From NCBI GenBank assembly GCA_963809715.1, contig CAWEKO010000009.1, forward strand, positions 186,001 to 250,000: 64,000 nt of DNA, in the 5' to 3' direction. Origin of the DNA: Bog-473 sp963809715. Lineage in GTDB: Bacteria > Actinomycetota > Acidimicrobiia > Acidimicrobiales > RAAP-2. The translations under genes and the position numbers were made by a program. This document shows, in pieces, positions 27,251-35,728 of this stretch. The notes beneath the pieces are model-generated. The model was not told where the DNA came from and did not search any database. It worked only from the letters and a program-made list of their open reading frames with translations. How positions within the stretch are numbered: position 1 is the first letter of the stretch; every line of letters begins with the position of its first letter.

Positions 27251-28912
27251 GTGCCCCGGCACCACGGCTGGGAACGGGTTCGTCACCACCTGCATCACCA
27301 CCATGGGCCGGGCCGGCATCGCACCGGGCCACCCGTCCTCTTCGCAGCGGCGGTCGTCATCGCGTTGGCCGTCATCACACCCCTCATCTTCTTGGTGGTG
27401 GAGGCGTTCCAGACGGGCTGGTCGACCCTTCAGCCACTGTTGTTCCGCCATCTGACCGGTGAGCTCGTCTGGAACACGGTCACCCTCACCGTGGTGGTGA
27501 CCGTCCTGTGCGCTGCGTTGGGCACCGTGCTGGCGTGGTTCGTCGAGCGGACCAGCCTGCCCGGCCGCGGGATGTGGGCCGTGCTGGCAGTGATCCCCCT
27601 CGGCATTCCCGACTTCGTGGCGAGCTTCGGCTGGCGGGCCATCTTCCCGTCGTTCGGCGGTTTCTGGGCTGCTGTCCTCGTCATGACGCTCGCCGTCTAT
27701 CCGTTGGTGTTCTTGCCGGTGGCGGCGAACATGCGCAACGCCGACCCGGCCCAAGAGGAGGTGGCCAGAAGCCTCGGGCTCGGACGCCTGACGACCTTCT
27801 GGAAGGTGACGGTGGGACAGGCCCGTCTGGCCATCCTCGGCGGCTCGGTGCTCGTGGCGCTGGTGTGCCTGGCCGAGTTCGGCGCCTTCGAGATCCTCGG
27901 CTTCCGCACGCTCACCACGGCGGCCTACACGGAGTTCAGTGTGGGCTTTGACACCTCGGCCGGGTGCGCGCTCTCCCTCATCCTCGTGCTCCTCGGCGTC
28001 ATCCTCCTGGCGGGGGAGGGTGCGGCACGGGGGAAGGGACGTGCCGCCCGCGTGGGTTCCGGCGCTTCGCGCGCGCTCCGACCCCGTCCGCTCGGCCGTG
28101 GCACGCTCCCAGTGCTCGGGTTCATGACCGGGATCGCCGTGCTGGCATTGGGTGTCCCGGTGGGCGCCATCGTGTACCTGATCGTCGCGGGTGGAACGTC
28201 GACCGTGCCGAGTGCCTCGATCTGGGACGCCACCCTCACGACGGCCAGCTATGCGGCCGGAGCGGGACTGGTGGCCATGATCGCCGCCCTCCCCGTCGCT
28301 CTGTTGTCCGTCCGCTATCCGAGCCGGCGCATCGCGGTGCTCGAACGAACGTCGATGTTGATTCTGGCCGTGCCGAGCATCGTCATCGCGTTGAGCGCCG
28401 TGTATGTGACCAACCATTTCCTCGAAGGCCGCTGGTACCAGACGAGCCCGTTGCTCATCGTGGTCTACGCGGTGATGTTCTTCCCGATGGCGGTCGTCGC
28501 TGTGCGTGCTGCCGTCGCCCGGGCCCCCGTCGGGCTCGAGGAGGTGGGACACTCGCTTGGGGTGAGCCGGCTGTCGGTGTTCTGGCGGGTGACGCTGCCC
28601 CTGATCGGGCCCGGTCTGGCGGCCGCCTTTTGCCTCGTGTTCTTGGAGACGGCAACCGAGCTGACCGCCACCCTCATCCTCATCCCCACCGGAGTGCAGA
28701 CGCTGGCGACCGGATTCTGGGCCCAGCAGACCAACCTCAGCTACGGGGCGGCAGCACCGTACGCAGGGATCATGGTCCTCATCGCCGCGGTCCCGAGCTA
28801 CGTGTTGGGGCGGTGGTTCGACCGATTGCCTGCCCGAACGGCGGCGGCCGGTGTGACCGCACCCACGCCCATCGCGACCGAGGTGTTGCCAGCGGCCACA
28901 ATTGGGCGATGA
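27251..28912 (+). CDS. Iron ABC transporter permease (FbpB-type), with His-rich N-terminus
   Basis: 553 residues with about twelve helices: two fused BPD-type permease halves as in FbpB. Each half has the loop that contacts the ATPase: EEVARSLGLGRLTTFWKV and EEVGHSLGVSRLSVFWRV. GTG 27251 is chosen for an excellent AGGGAGG site (27237-27243, 7 bases away); GTG 27131 is possible but lacks one. The cytoplasmic N-terminal 26 residues include 9 histidines (HHLHHHH and nearby), unusual for this family and possibly metal-binding. It lies 136 bases after the binding-protein gene and overlaps the ATPase gene as ATGA. Confidence 0.92.
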   Translation: MPRHHGWERVRHHLHHHHGPGRHRTGPPVLFAAAVVIALAVITPLIFLVVEAFQTGWSTLQPLLFRHLTGELVWNTVTLTVVVTVLCAALGTVLAWFVERTSLPGRGMWAVLAVIPLGIPDFVASFGWRAIFPSFGGFWAAVLVMTLAVYPLVFLPVAANMRNADPAQEEVARSLGLGRLTTFWKVTVGQARLAILGGSVLVALVCLAEFGAFEILGFRTLTTAAYTEFSVGFDTSAGCALSLILVLLGVILLAGEGAARGKGRAARVGSGASRALRPRPLGRGTLPVLGFMTGIAVLALGVPVGAIVYLIVAGGTSTVPSASIWDATLTTASYAAGAGLVAMIAALPVALLSVRYPSRRIAVLERTSMLILAVPSIVIALSAVYVTNHFLEGRWYQTSPLLIVVYAVMFFPMAVVAVRAAVARAPVGLEEVGHSLGVSRLSVFWRVTLPLIGPGLAAAFCLVFLETATELTATLILIPTGVQTLATGFWAQQTNLSYGAAAPYAGIMVLIAAVPSYVLGRWFDRLPARTAAAGVTAPTPIATEVLPAATIGR

Positions 28913-30054
28913 AGGAGCTCGCCGTCCGCGGCGTCCATAAGTCGTTCGGTGAGCTCGCCGTGCTCGACAGCGTCGACCTGACCATCCCGGCGGGGAGCTT
29001 TACCGCCGTTCTGGGGTCATCGGGCAGTGGCAAGACGACGCTGCTGCGGATCGTGGCCGGCTTCGAGCGCCTCGACGCCGGCGAGGTCAGCCTGGGTGGC
29101 GAGGTGGTCGACGACGGCCACCAGGTCTTCGTGCCCAGTGAGCACCGTCGCATCGGGTACGTGCCACAGGAAGGTGCGCTGTTTCCTCACTTGTCGGTCG
29201 GGCGCAACGTGGCGTTCGGTCTGCGCCGGGGGCCGAACCGTCGGGCCCGCGTCCTCGAGCTCCTCGACATGGTGGGACTCTCGGGTTTGCACCGGCGTTA
29301 TCCCCACCAACTCTCGGGAGGACAACAGCAGCGGGTCGCACTGGCCCGCGCCCTGGCCACCGACCCCGAAATCGTTCTTCTCGACGAGCCGTTTGCTTCG
29401 CTCGACGCCAGCCTGCGGGCAAGCGTGCGCGGCGAGGTGCACGACGTCCTGCGACGGGCGGGCACGACCTCGATCCTCGTCACCCACGACCAGGACGAGG
29501 CTCTGTCCATGGCCGACCAGGTCGCCGTGCTCCGCCACGGCGTGATCGCCCAGCTGGACACGCCCTCGGGGATCTACCAGCGCCCCCTCGACCCGGCGCT
29601 GGCCCGGTTCCTGGGGGAGTCGAACGTGCTGCACGCGAACGTCAGCGCCAAGGATCCCAACGGACCCGCGGCGGCCATGGTGGCCGACACGCCACTGGGC
29701 TCGCTGCAGGTTGAGGGATGGCCGGAACCCCAAAGGGCCGGTTTGGCCCACGTCATGGTCCGACCCGAGCAGCTGGTCATCGGTGACGTCGACCCGAACC
29801 GGCTTGCCGGCACGGTCGAGAGCTATGAGTACTACGGCCATGACGCGGTGGCCAGGGTGCGGCCCGAGACCGAGCAGCTCGCCGACCTGGTCGTCCGCGT
29901 GACCGGGGGCACCCCACTCGTCACTGGCTCCCGTGTCGGCCTGAGCGTCCAGGGGTCGGTGGTGGCCTGGCCCATCGACGAGTCCGAGCACACCCACGAA
30001 GACGGCCCGGACCGCGGCCGGCACCACAAGCGCCAGGACGTCACCGAGAATTGA
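28909..30054 (+). CDS. Iron ABC transporter ATP-binding protein (FbpC-type)
   Basis: 381 residues. Walker A GSSGSGKTT (about 37-45), Q-loop VPQEGALFPHL, signature LSGGQQQRVALARAL, Walker B IVLLDEPFASLD and the switch histidine in VTHDQDEAL are all intact. Residues about 245-355 form a C-terminal regulatory (TOBE-like) domain with HVMVRPEQLVIGDV. The end is His/Glu/Arg-rich (EHTHEDGPDRGRHHK), a second His cluster in this transporter. ATG 28909 overlaps the permease stop. It energises ferric iron import at the inner face of the membrane. Confidence 0.94.
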   Translation: MKELAVRGVHKSFGELAVLDSVDLTIPAGSFTAVLGSSGSGKTTLLRIVAGFERLDAGEVSLGGEVVDDGHQVFVPSEHRRIGYVPQEGALFPHLSVGRNVAFGLRRGPNRRARVLELLDMVGLSGLHRRYPHQLSGGQQQRVALARALATDPEIVLLDEPFASLDASLRASVRGEVHDVLRRAGTTSILVTHDQDEALSMADQVAVLRHGVIAQLDTPSGIYQRPLDPALARFLGESNVLHANVSAKDPNGPAAAMVADTPLGSLQVEGWPEPQRAGLAHVMVRPEQLVIGDVDPNRLAGTVESYEYYGHDAVARVRPETEQLADLVVRVTGGTPLVTGSRVGLSVQGSVVAWPIDESEHTHEDGPDRGRHHKRQDVTEN

Positions 30055-30133
30055 GAAACACGTCTCCGTAACTACAGCGGTGTCGTCCGGGGTCCAGTAC
30101 CATGGTTTCCGGAGATTCGAGTAGGGAGGTGTG

Positions 30134-30652
30134 GTGGCCGACGTGTCGAAAACCCAGGTCGGTGGGTTTCACGGGCCGCAGGTATGCGGCCTTGTGGGGA
30201 TCACCTACCGCCAACTCGATTACTGGGCCCGGACCGGGCTTCTTCAACCGTCCGTCGCTTCGGCCACGGGCAGTGGTTCGAGGCGGATCTACTCCTACTC
30301 CGATGTGCTCGAGCTCAAGGTGATCAAGCAACTCCTCGACGCCGGCGTCTCCCTGCAGTCGGCGCGGCGTGCGGTCGAGTGTCTGCGCCAAGATCTCGGG
30401 TCGGATCTGGCCTCGGCCAACTTGGTGCTCACCGGTTCGAGTTCGGTGCTGGCTCGAACCAACGGCGAGGTCGTCGACTTGCTCGCCGGCGGTCAGGGCG
30501 TGTTCAACATCGTGCCGCTCGCGGGCGTACTCGACGAACTCGAGGCGGACATCGTTCGACTCGATCAGGCGGCCGCCGAGAAAGCCGACCGCACAACTAC
30601 TCCGAAATCCCGTCCTGCTCGCGTGTCGGTGGCCAAGGCCGCCGGCGCGTGA
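30134..30652 (+). CDS. MerR-family transcriptional regulator (Rv1830-like)
   Basis: 172 residues. N-terminal MerR DNA-binding domain: VCGLVGITYRQLDYWARTGLLQPSVASA, then SRRIYSYSDVLELKVIKQLLDAGVSLQSARRAV. The second half is short and helical with VLARTNGEVVDLLAGGQGVFNIVPL, as in the second MerR protein of the mycobacterial gcv/garA region. Two adjacent GTG codons (30131, 30134) follow AGGGAGG; 30134 has the better spacing. A -10 candidate TACCAT is at 30098-30103. It starts the gcvT-gcvP block, and its stop overlaps the next gene. Confidence 0.85.
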   Translation: MADVSKTQVGGFHGPQVCGLVGITYRQLDYWARTGLLQPSVASATGSGSRRIYSYSDVLELKVIKQLLDAGVSLQSARRAVECLRQDLGSDLASANLVLTGSSSVLARTNGEVVDLLAGGQGVFNIVPLAGVLDELEADIVRLDQAAAEKADRTTTPKSRPARVSVAKAAGA

Positions 30653-31062
30653 GCGACGACTCCCCGCACACCATCGATCGCGGCGCGGAGCAACGCGGCA
30701 ACCATCCCGCGTCGACTCCCGCCGCGCAGCTGCGCTGCGCGCACCCCTCCGAACAGCTCTTCGCTGCGCTGCTCGATCTCGCCGGTGAACGCTGGGAGTA
30801 CGAACCTGTCGAGTTTCCGCTCAAGTGGGACGAGAACGGGATGCCGATCGCCGGTTTCCGGCCAGACTTCTACCTTCCCCAACGTGGTGTGTTCATTGAG
30901 TTGACCACGGCGGATCAGCGCCTCGTGACCCGTAAGAACGGCAAGGTACGGCGGATGCGCGAGCTCTACCCCGAGGTGCCCATCGTCGTCGTGTACCAGC
31001 GCGACTTCATGTCTTTGCTCGAGTCACACGGCGTGGAGGTGCCGTCCTCCTCAGCCGCGTAG
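30649..31062 (+). CDS. Small PD-(D/E)XK-like nuclease-fold protein, function unknown
   Basis: 137 residues. After a Ser/Thr/His-rich arm comes LRCAHPSEQLFAALLDLAGERWEYEPVEFPL, then GFRPDFYLPQRGVFIELTTADQRLVTRKNGKVRRMRELYPEVPIVVVYQRDF. The pattern PD, eleven residues, E-L-T followed by conserved lysines resembles the PD-(D/E)XK core seen in Vsr and DUF559-like nucleases, with Thr in the usual Lys place and lysines slightly downstream. No enzymatic role is known to me. GTG 30649 overlaps the MerR stop as GTGA, and gcvT follows 9 bases later, so it is embedded in a glycine-cleavage block. Confidence 0.65.
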   Translation: MSDDSPHTIDRGAEQRGNHPASTPAAQLRCAHPSEQLFAALLDLAGERWEYEPVEFPLKWDENGMPIAGFRPDFYLPQRGVFIELTTADQRLVTRKNGKVRRMRELYPEVPIVVVYQRDFMSLLESHGVEVPSSSAA

Positions 31063-31065
31063 TCT
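31060..31065 (+). promoter_or_regulatory. -10 box (TAGTCT) of gcvT
   Basis: TAGTCT overlaps the stop codon of the upstream gene and ends 6 bases before ATG 31072, so gcvT can be transcribed as a leaderless mRNA. Confidence 0.5.
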
Positions 31066-31071
31066 GGCCCG

Positions 31072-32145
31072 ATGCCTGACCAGGACAGGGTCTCGCCCCT
31101 GCACGCGTCACACATCGCGCTCGGTGCGAGAATGGTCCCCTTCGGCGGATGGGAGATGCCACTGTCGTATCCCAGCGGAACGGTGGCCGAGCACAAGGCC
31201 TGTCGTGAGCATGCCGTTGCCTTCGACGTCAGCCATCTCGGAACGGTGCGCGTCGTGGGGAGTGACGCCTTCGAGCACCTCCAGCACTCCTTCAGCAACG
31301 ACCTGCGCAAGGTGCAACCGGGGCGGGCGCAATACACCCACCTCTTGGACGAGGACGGTTCGGTCGTCGATGACATCATCGTCTGGTGGGTGGAGGAGGA
31401 GCGCTTCGACGTGATGCCCAATGCCTCCAACACCAGCAGTGTCCGTGGTGCAATCGGTGGCGAGGACGTGACACATGAGCGGGCGGTCATTGCGATCCAG
31501 GGCCCAGAGGCACGCGACCACCTGCTCGCGGTGTCGTCGCAGGCCGGGTCCGTGCATCGGTTCTGTGTCGAGCGTTTCGAGTGGGAGGGCGCCCCCTGCC
31601 TGGTCGCCGGCACCGGCTACACCGGCGAAGACGGCGTGGAGTGCGAGGTGCCGGCCGAGGTCGCTCCGGCCTTCTGGGACGCGGTCCTGGCGAGCGGGGT
31701 CCAACCGGCGGGACTCGGTGCCCGCGACACGCTGCGCCTCGAGGCGGGCCTCCCGTTACACGGACACGAGCTCGGTCCGGGCATTACCCCCCTCCAGGCC
31801 GGTCTGGCCTGGGTCGTGGGCTGGGACAAGGATGCGTTTACCGGCCGGGAGGCCCTTTTGGAGGAAAGGGCAACAGGTCCGGCCCGACGGCTCCGTGGCC
31901 TCGTAGCGGAGGGCCGACAGCCACTCCGGGACGGGGCAGAAATCCAGCTCCAGGGCGAACAGGTCGGGATACTGACGAGCGGGAACTTCTCGCCGATGCG
32001 CGAGTGTGGCATCGGTCTGGGGCTCGTCGACGCCGATGCCCAGCTGCTTGAAGGAGACGTGGTGACCGTCGTGCAACGGGGTAGGGAGCGGGCCGCGACG
32101 CTCGTCCGGCCACCTCTGTGGCCGGTCCGGGACGAGAGTGAATAA
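31072..32145 (+). CDS. gcvT: Aminomethyltransferase (glycine cleavage T protein)
   Basis: 357 residues. Transfers the methylene group from the aminomethyl-lipoyl H protein to tetrahydrofolate, releasing ammonia. Motifs: LGARMVPFGGWEMPLSY, AFDVSHLGTVRV, the catalytic-Asp region SVVDDIIVWW, ALQGPEA-like IAIQGPEARDHL, GTGYTGEDGVECEVP, GLGARDTLRLEAGLPL and TSGNFSPMRECGIGLGLVD. Length and order match GcvT. It lies before the glycine riboswitch, so the switch controls gcvP rather than this gene. Confidence 0.96.
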   Translation: MPDQDRVSPLHASHIALGARMVPFGGWEMPLSYPSGTVAEHKACREHAVAFDVSHLGTVRVVGSDAFEHLQHSFSNDLRKVQPGRAQYTHLLDEDGSVVDDIIVWWVEEERFDVMPNASNTSSVRGAIGGEDVTHERAVIAIQGPEARDHLLAVSSQAGSVHRFCVERFEWEGAPCLVAGTGYTGEDGVECEVPAEVAPAFWDAVLASGVQPAGLGARDTLRLEAGLPLHGHELGPGITPLQAGLAWVVGWDKDAFTGREALLEERATGPARRLRGLVAEGRQPLRDGAEIQLQGEQVGILTSGNFSPMRECGIGLGLVDADAQLLEGDVVTVVQRGRERAATLVRPPLWPVRDESE

Positions 32146-32225
32146 CCAGGTGGTTGGGGAAACCGCCCTGGGCCTGGTCGGGTGCCGTAAGATACGCACA
32201 CAACTGAATACGCCGATTGAACCGA

Positions 32226-32411
32226 AGCGCCAGAGTCCCCGAAAGAGCAGGCGAGGGGACGCCGGAGGAGCAACTCTCCCCGAGAAACTCTCAGGCCGAC
32301 ATACCGCTTCGGTGAGGCAACTCTGGAAAGCGGGCACAGGTGTGCGCGCACCGAAGGTGGAAGTCGCCCGTGGGCGGCGAGACTCTCAGGTCACATGACA
32401 GAGCGGGGAGG
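32226..32411 (+). promoter_or_regulatory. Tandem glycine riboswitch
   Basis: Two glycine aptamers in series. The first (about 32228-32333) has CGCCGGAGGAGCAA, AAACTCTCAGGC and the closing CTCTGGAAAGCG. The second (about 32338-32411) has GCGCACCGAAGGTGGAAG, GCGAGACTCTCAGGTCA and GAGCGGGGAGG. Between it and gcvP a perfect hairpin GCACTGC/GCAGTGC (32423-32443) and a GAGG-AGA-CCTC hairpin over the ribosome-binding site could form the expression platform. In known examples glycine binding turns on the cleavage system genes. Confidence 0.93.
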
Positions 32412-32459
32412 ACATCCAAGAGGCACTGCGTGAGCCGCAGTGCAAGTGAGGAGACCTCC

Positions 32460-35318
32460 GTGACCGAGACGACGGGCAAGCGACTTGAGACCTTTGAAGG
32501 CTTCCTGCATCGCCATGTCGGCACATCTGACGACGAGCAGGCGGTGATGCTCAAGGAACTCGGTTTCGAGAGCCTCGACGCCCTGATCGACGCCGCCGTT
32601 CCCGGCACCGTGCGCAGCCTGGACGCACTGCGGCTTCCGTCGGCCGCCACCGAACACGAAGTCCTCGACGAGTTGCGCCTCCTGGCCGCCTCCAACGAGG
32701 TCCTCGAGCCGATGATCGGACTCGGTTACTACGGGACGATCACGCCGGGCGTCATCCGGCGCAACGTCCTCGAGAGCCCCTCCTGGTATACCGCCTACAC
32801 GCCGTACCAGCCCGAAATCAGCCAGGGCCGACTCGAAGCGTTGCTCAATTTCCAGTCCATGGTGTCGGACCTGACCGGGCTCGACACGGCGAATGCCTCC
32901 CTACTCGATGAGGCGACGGCGGTGGCGGAAGCGGTGACGTTGATGCGGCGGCGCCACAAGGGCGATTCCAACCGTGTCGTGGTGGATGCCGACTGCTTCC
33001 CTCAGACCCTGGCTGTCCTCAAAACCCGTCTGGCCCCGCTGGGAATAGAGGTCGTGGTCTGGGACCTCGACCAGGGCCTGCCGACGGGTGAGCAGTTCGG
33101 CGTCGTCGCGCAGTACCCCGGCTGTTCGGGGAGGATCCGCGATTTCGCTGCCGTCACCGAGGAGGCACATGGTGGCGGCGCACTCGTCGCTGTTGCAGCC
33201 GATCTCCTGGCTCTCACGGTGCTGACGCCACCGGGGGAGTGGGGTGTCGATGTCGTGGTGGGATCCTCGCAGCGCTTCGGCGTTCCGCTTTGGTACGGAG
33301 GACCACATGCAGCCTTCATGGCGGTGCGCTCGGGCTTGGAGCGGGACCTGCCCGGGCGCCTGGTCGGCCTCTCAGTCGATGCCGAGGGACGATCGGCCTA
33401 CCGTCTGGCCCTGCAGACCCGTGAGCAGCACATCCGTCGCGAGAAGGCCACATCGAACATCTGCACCGCTCAGGTCCTGCTGGCCGTGGTGGCGTCGATG
33501 TACGCCGTCTATCACGGACCCGACGGCCTGCGCAGCATCGCCCGGCGCGTGCACAGGCGAACCGTGGAGATCGCGACGGGATTGGAGCAAGCGGGGTTCC
33601 AACTGGCCGCCCACGAGTTCTTCGACACCCTGCTGGTAGAGGCGCCACAACGAGCGCGCGGAGTCGTCGACGCGGCGCACGACAGTGGCGTTCTTCTCCG
33701 GCTCGTCGACGAGGACCACGTCGGAATCTCCTGCGGCGAGACGACCACAGCAGACCATGTTGCAGCCGTCCTGAGCGCCTTCGGGGCGCGGGGCACCGGA
33801 TCCTCGGACGACGCCATGGACGCCCTGCCCGGGCATCTGCTTCGGCATGGTCCGATCCTGTCGCAGCGGGTCTTCTCCGAGCACCACTCCGAGACGGCCA
33901 TGCTGCGCTATCTCCGTCGCCTCTCTGACAAGGATTTCGCTCTCGACCGCGGCATGATCCCGCTCGGCTCGTGCACCATGAAGCTCAACGCCACCACGGA
34001 AATGGAGTCGCTGGGGTTGCCCGGGTTCGCCGAGGTGCATCCTTTCGCTCCTGCTGAGACCACGCCCGGTTACCTGGCCCTGATCGATGAGCTCGAAGGT
34101 TGGCTGGCCGACGTCACGGGCTACGCGAAAGTCTCGGTCCAGCCCAATGCGGGTAGCCAGGGCGAATTGGCCGGACTCGTGGCTATTCACGCCTACCACC
34201 AGTCCCGAAGTGAACCCGAGCGCGACGTCTGCCTGATTCCGTCTAGCGCGCACGGAACGAACGCAGCATCGGCCGTGATGGCCGGCATGCGTGTCGTCGT
34301 GGTGGCGTCGAAGAACGACGGGACAGTCGATCTCGACGACTTGCGAGCCAAGTGCGAAGACCATCGGGACCGCTTGGCCGCGATGATGGTCACGTACCCC
34401 TCGACGCACGGCGTCTACGAAGAAGGCATTGGCGAAATGTGTGACCTGGTGCACCGTTTTGGCGGTCAGGTCTACGTCGATGGTGCCAACCTCAACGCGC
34501 TCCTCGGGTTGGCCAAGCCGGGTCAGTTCGGTGGTGACGTGTCCCACCTGAATCTGCACAAGACCTTTTGCATCCCGCACGGAGGCGGCGGCCCCGGGGT
34601 TGGCCCCGTCGCGGTCGCCGAGCACCTGATTCCGTTCCTCCCTTCCCACCCCCTCCATCCACGCCTTGCGCAGCGGGAGGGGATCGGCCCCGTGAGTGCC
34701 GCGCCCTTCGGCAGCGCCGGCATCCTTTCCATCAGCTGGGCCTACATCCGCCTGTTGTCCGATGCCGGCCTTGCCCACGCAACCAAGTCAGCCGTGCTGG
34801 CCGCCAACTATGTCGCCTCCCGCCTGGCCTCCTCGTTTCCGATCCTCTACACGGGTAAGAACGACCTGGTGGCGCACGAGTGCATCTTGGACCTGCGACC
34901 CCTGACCAAGGCCACGGGGGTCAACGTCGATGATGTGGCGAAGCGGCTCATCGACTACGGATTCCACGCGCCTACCGTGAGTTTCCCGGTTGCCGGCACC
35001 CTCATGGTGGAACCGACCGAGAGCGAAGACCTGGCCGAGCTCGATCGATTCTGTGACGCCATGATCGCCGTCCGTGCTGAGATCGAGGAGATCGCCGACG
35101 GCACGTGGTCCGTGCAGGACAGTCCCCTGCGTCACGCGCCGCATACGGCGACCGCGGTCGTGGCCGCGTGGGAACGTCAGTACGACCGCGAGACGGCGGT
35201 GTTCCCCAGCGGGCAGACGGACGGCAAGTACTGGCCGCCGGTCGCTCGAATTGACCAGGCGTACGGTGACCGGAACCTCGTCTGTGCGTGCCCTCCACCG
35301 GAGGCCTTCGAGAGCTGA
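32460..35318 (+). CDS. gcvP: Glycine dehydrogenase (decarboxylating), P protein
   Basis: 952 residues, the full-length homodimeric form. Decarboxylates glycine with pyridoxal phosphate and passes the aminomethyl group to GcvH. N-terminal half: FLHRHVGTSDDEQAVMLKELG, IGLGYYGTITPGVI, NPSWYTAYTPYQPEI-like SPSWYTAYTPYQPEISQGRLEALLNFQ. C-terminal half: IPLGSCTMKLNA, QPNAGSQGELAGL, HGTNAASAVMAGM and the cofactor lysine in HLNLHKTFCIPHGGGGPGVGPV. GTG 32460 is chosen because it has GAGGAGA 5-6 bases upstream and matches family N-termini; the frame is open into the riboswitch. Converges with crcB, 20 bases apart. Confidence 0.96.
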   Translation: MTETTGKRLETFEGFLHRHVGTSDDEQAVMLKELGFESLDALIDAAVPGTVRSLDALRLPSAATEHEVLDELRLLAASNEVLEPMIGLGYYGTITPGVIRRNVLESPSWYTAYTPYQPEISQGRLEALLNFQSMVSDLTGLDTANASLLDEATAVAEAVTLMRRRHKGDSNRVVVDADCFPQTLAVLKTRLAPLGIEVVVWDLDQGLPTGEQFGVVAQYPGCSGRIRDFAAVTEEAHGGGALVAVAADLLALTVLTPPGEWGVDVVVGSSQRFGVPLWYGGPHAAFMAVRSGLERDLPGRLVGLSVDAEGRSAYRLALQTREQHIRREKATSNICTAQVLLAVVASMYAVYHGPDGLRSIARRVHRRTVEIATGLEQAGFQLAAHEFFDTLLVEAPQRARGVVDAAHDSGVLLRLVDEDHVGISCGETTTADHVAAVLSAFGARGTGSSDDAMDALPGHLLRHGPILSQRVFSEHHSETAMLRYLRRLSDKDFALDRGMIPLGSCTMKLNATTEMESLGLPGFAEVHPFAPAETTPGYLALIDELEGWLADVTGYAKVSVQPNAGSQGELAGLVAIHAYHQSRSEPERDVCLIPSSAHGTNAASAVMAGMRVVVVASKNDGTVDLDDLRAKCEDHRDRLAAMMVTYPSTHGVYEEGIGEMCDLVHRFGGQVYVDGANLNALLGLAKPGQFGGDVSHLNLHKTFCIPHGGGGPGVGPVAVAEHLIPFLPSHPLHPRLAQREGIGPVSAAPFGSAGILSISWAYIRLLSDAGLAHATKSAVLAANYVASRLASSFPILYTGKNDLVAHECILDLRPLTKATGVNVDDVAKRLIDYGFHAPTVSFPVAGTLMVEPTESEDLAELDRFCDAMIAVRAEIEEIADGTWSVQDSPLRHAPHTATAVVAAWERQYDRETAVFPSGQTDGKYWPPVARIDQAYGDRNLVCACPPPEAFES

Positions 35319-35338
35319 CTCGAAAGCGGAGCTCCCAA

Positions 35339-35728
35339 TCAGAAGAGGGCGGTCAGGCCGATCCCTGCTGTGGCCGCTCCGAGGCACACGATCAGTCCGC
35401 CGAACGTGTAGACGACGGCCTCGGATCGATGACCGGTACGGAGAAGGTGCACGGTCTCCCAGCTGGCCGTTGACCACGTCGTGTAGCCCCCGCAGAGACC
35501 CGTCCCTGCCACGGCGAGGAAGTGAGAGCCCACCCCGTGGTACAGCGCGAGGCCAGTGAGGATACCGAGGAGCAAGGAACCACTCGCGTTCACGACGACC
35601 GTGCCGACCGGAAGCGGGTCCGCCCTGCGCACACCGATGTGGTGAATGAGCAGTGCCCGCAGAACCGCACCAGCACCACCGGCCACAGCCACGAGGAGCA
35701 CCAACCCAAGGCTGGGGGAGGAGCTCAC
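35339..35728 (-). CDS. crcB: Fluoride channel subunit (CrcB/Fluc), second gene
   Basis: 129 residues with four helices, the normal size. Exports fluoride through dual-topology dimers. Seen: GGAGAVLRALLIHH at the start, PVGTVVVNASGSLLLGIL with the conserved Asn of the pore, and GTGLCGGYTTWSTASWE with the TTF/TTW-type phenylalanine-box region. GTG 35728 overlaps the stop of the upstream crcB by 4 bases. Two adjacent crcB genes usually give a heterodimer of opposite orientation. Confidence 0.92.
   Translation of the reverse strand: MSSSPSLGLVLLVAVAGGAGAVLRALLIHHIGVRRADPLPVGTVVVNASGSLLLGILTGLALYHGVGSHFLAVAGTGLCGGYTTWSTASWETVHLLRTGHRSEAVVYTFGGLIVCLGAATAGIGLTALF

Noticed and set aside
32340..32459. 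gcvP starting at GTG 32340
   Set aside because: This part lies in the second glycine aptamer; GTG 32460 has a ribosome-binding site and matches family N-termini.
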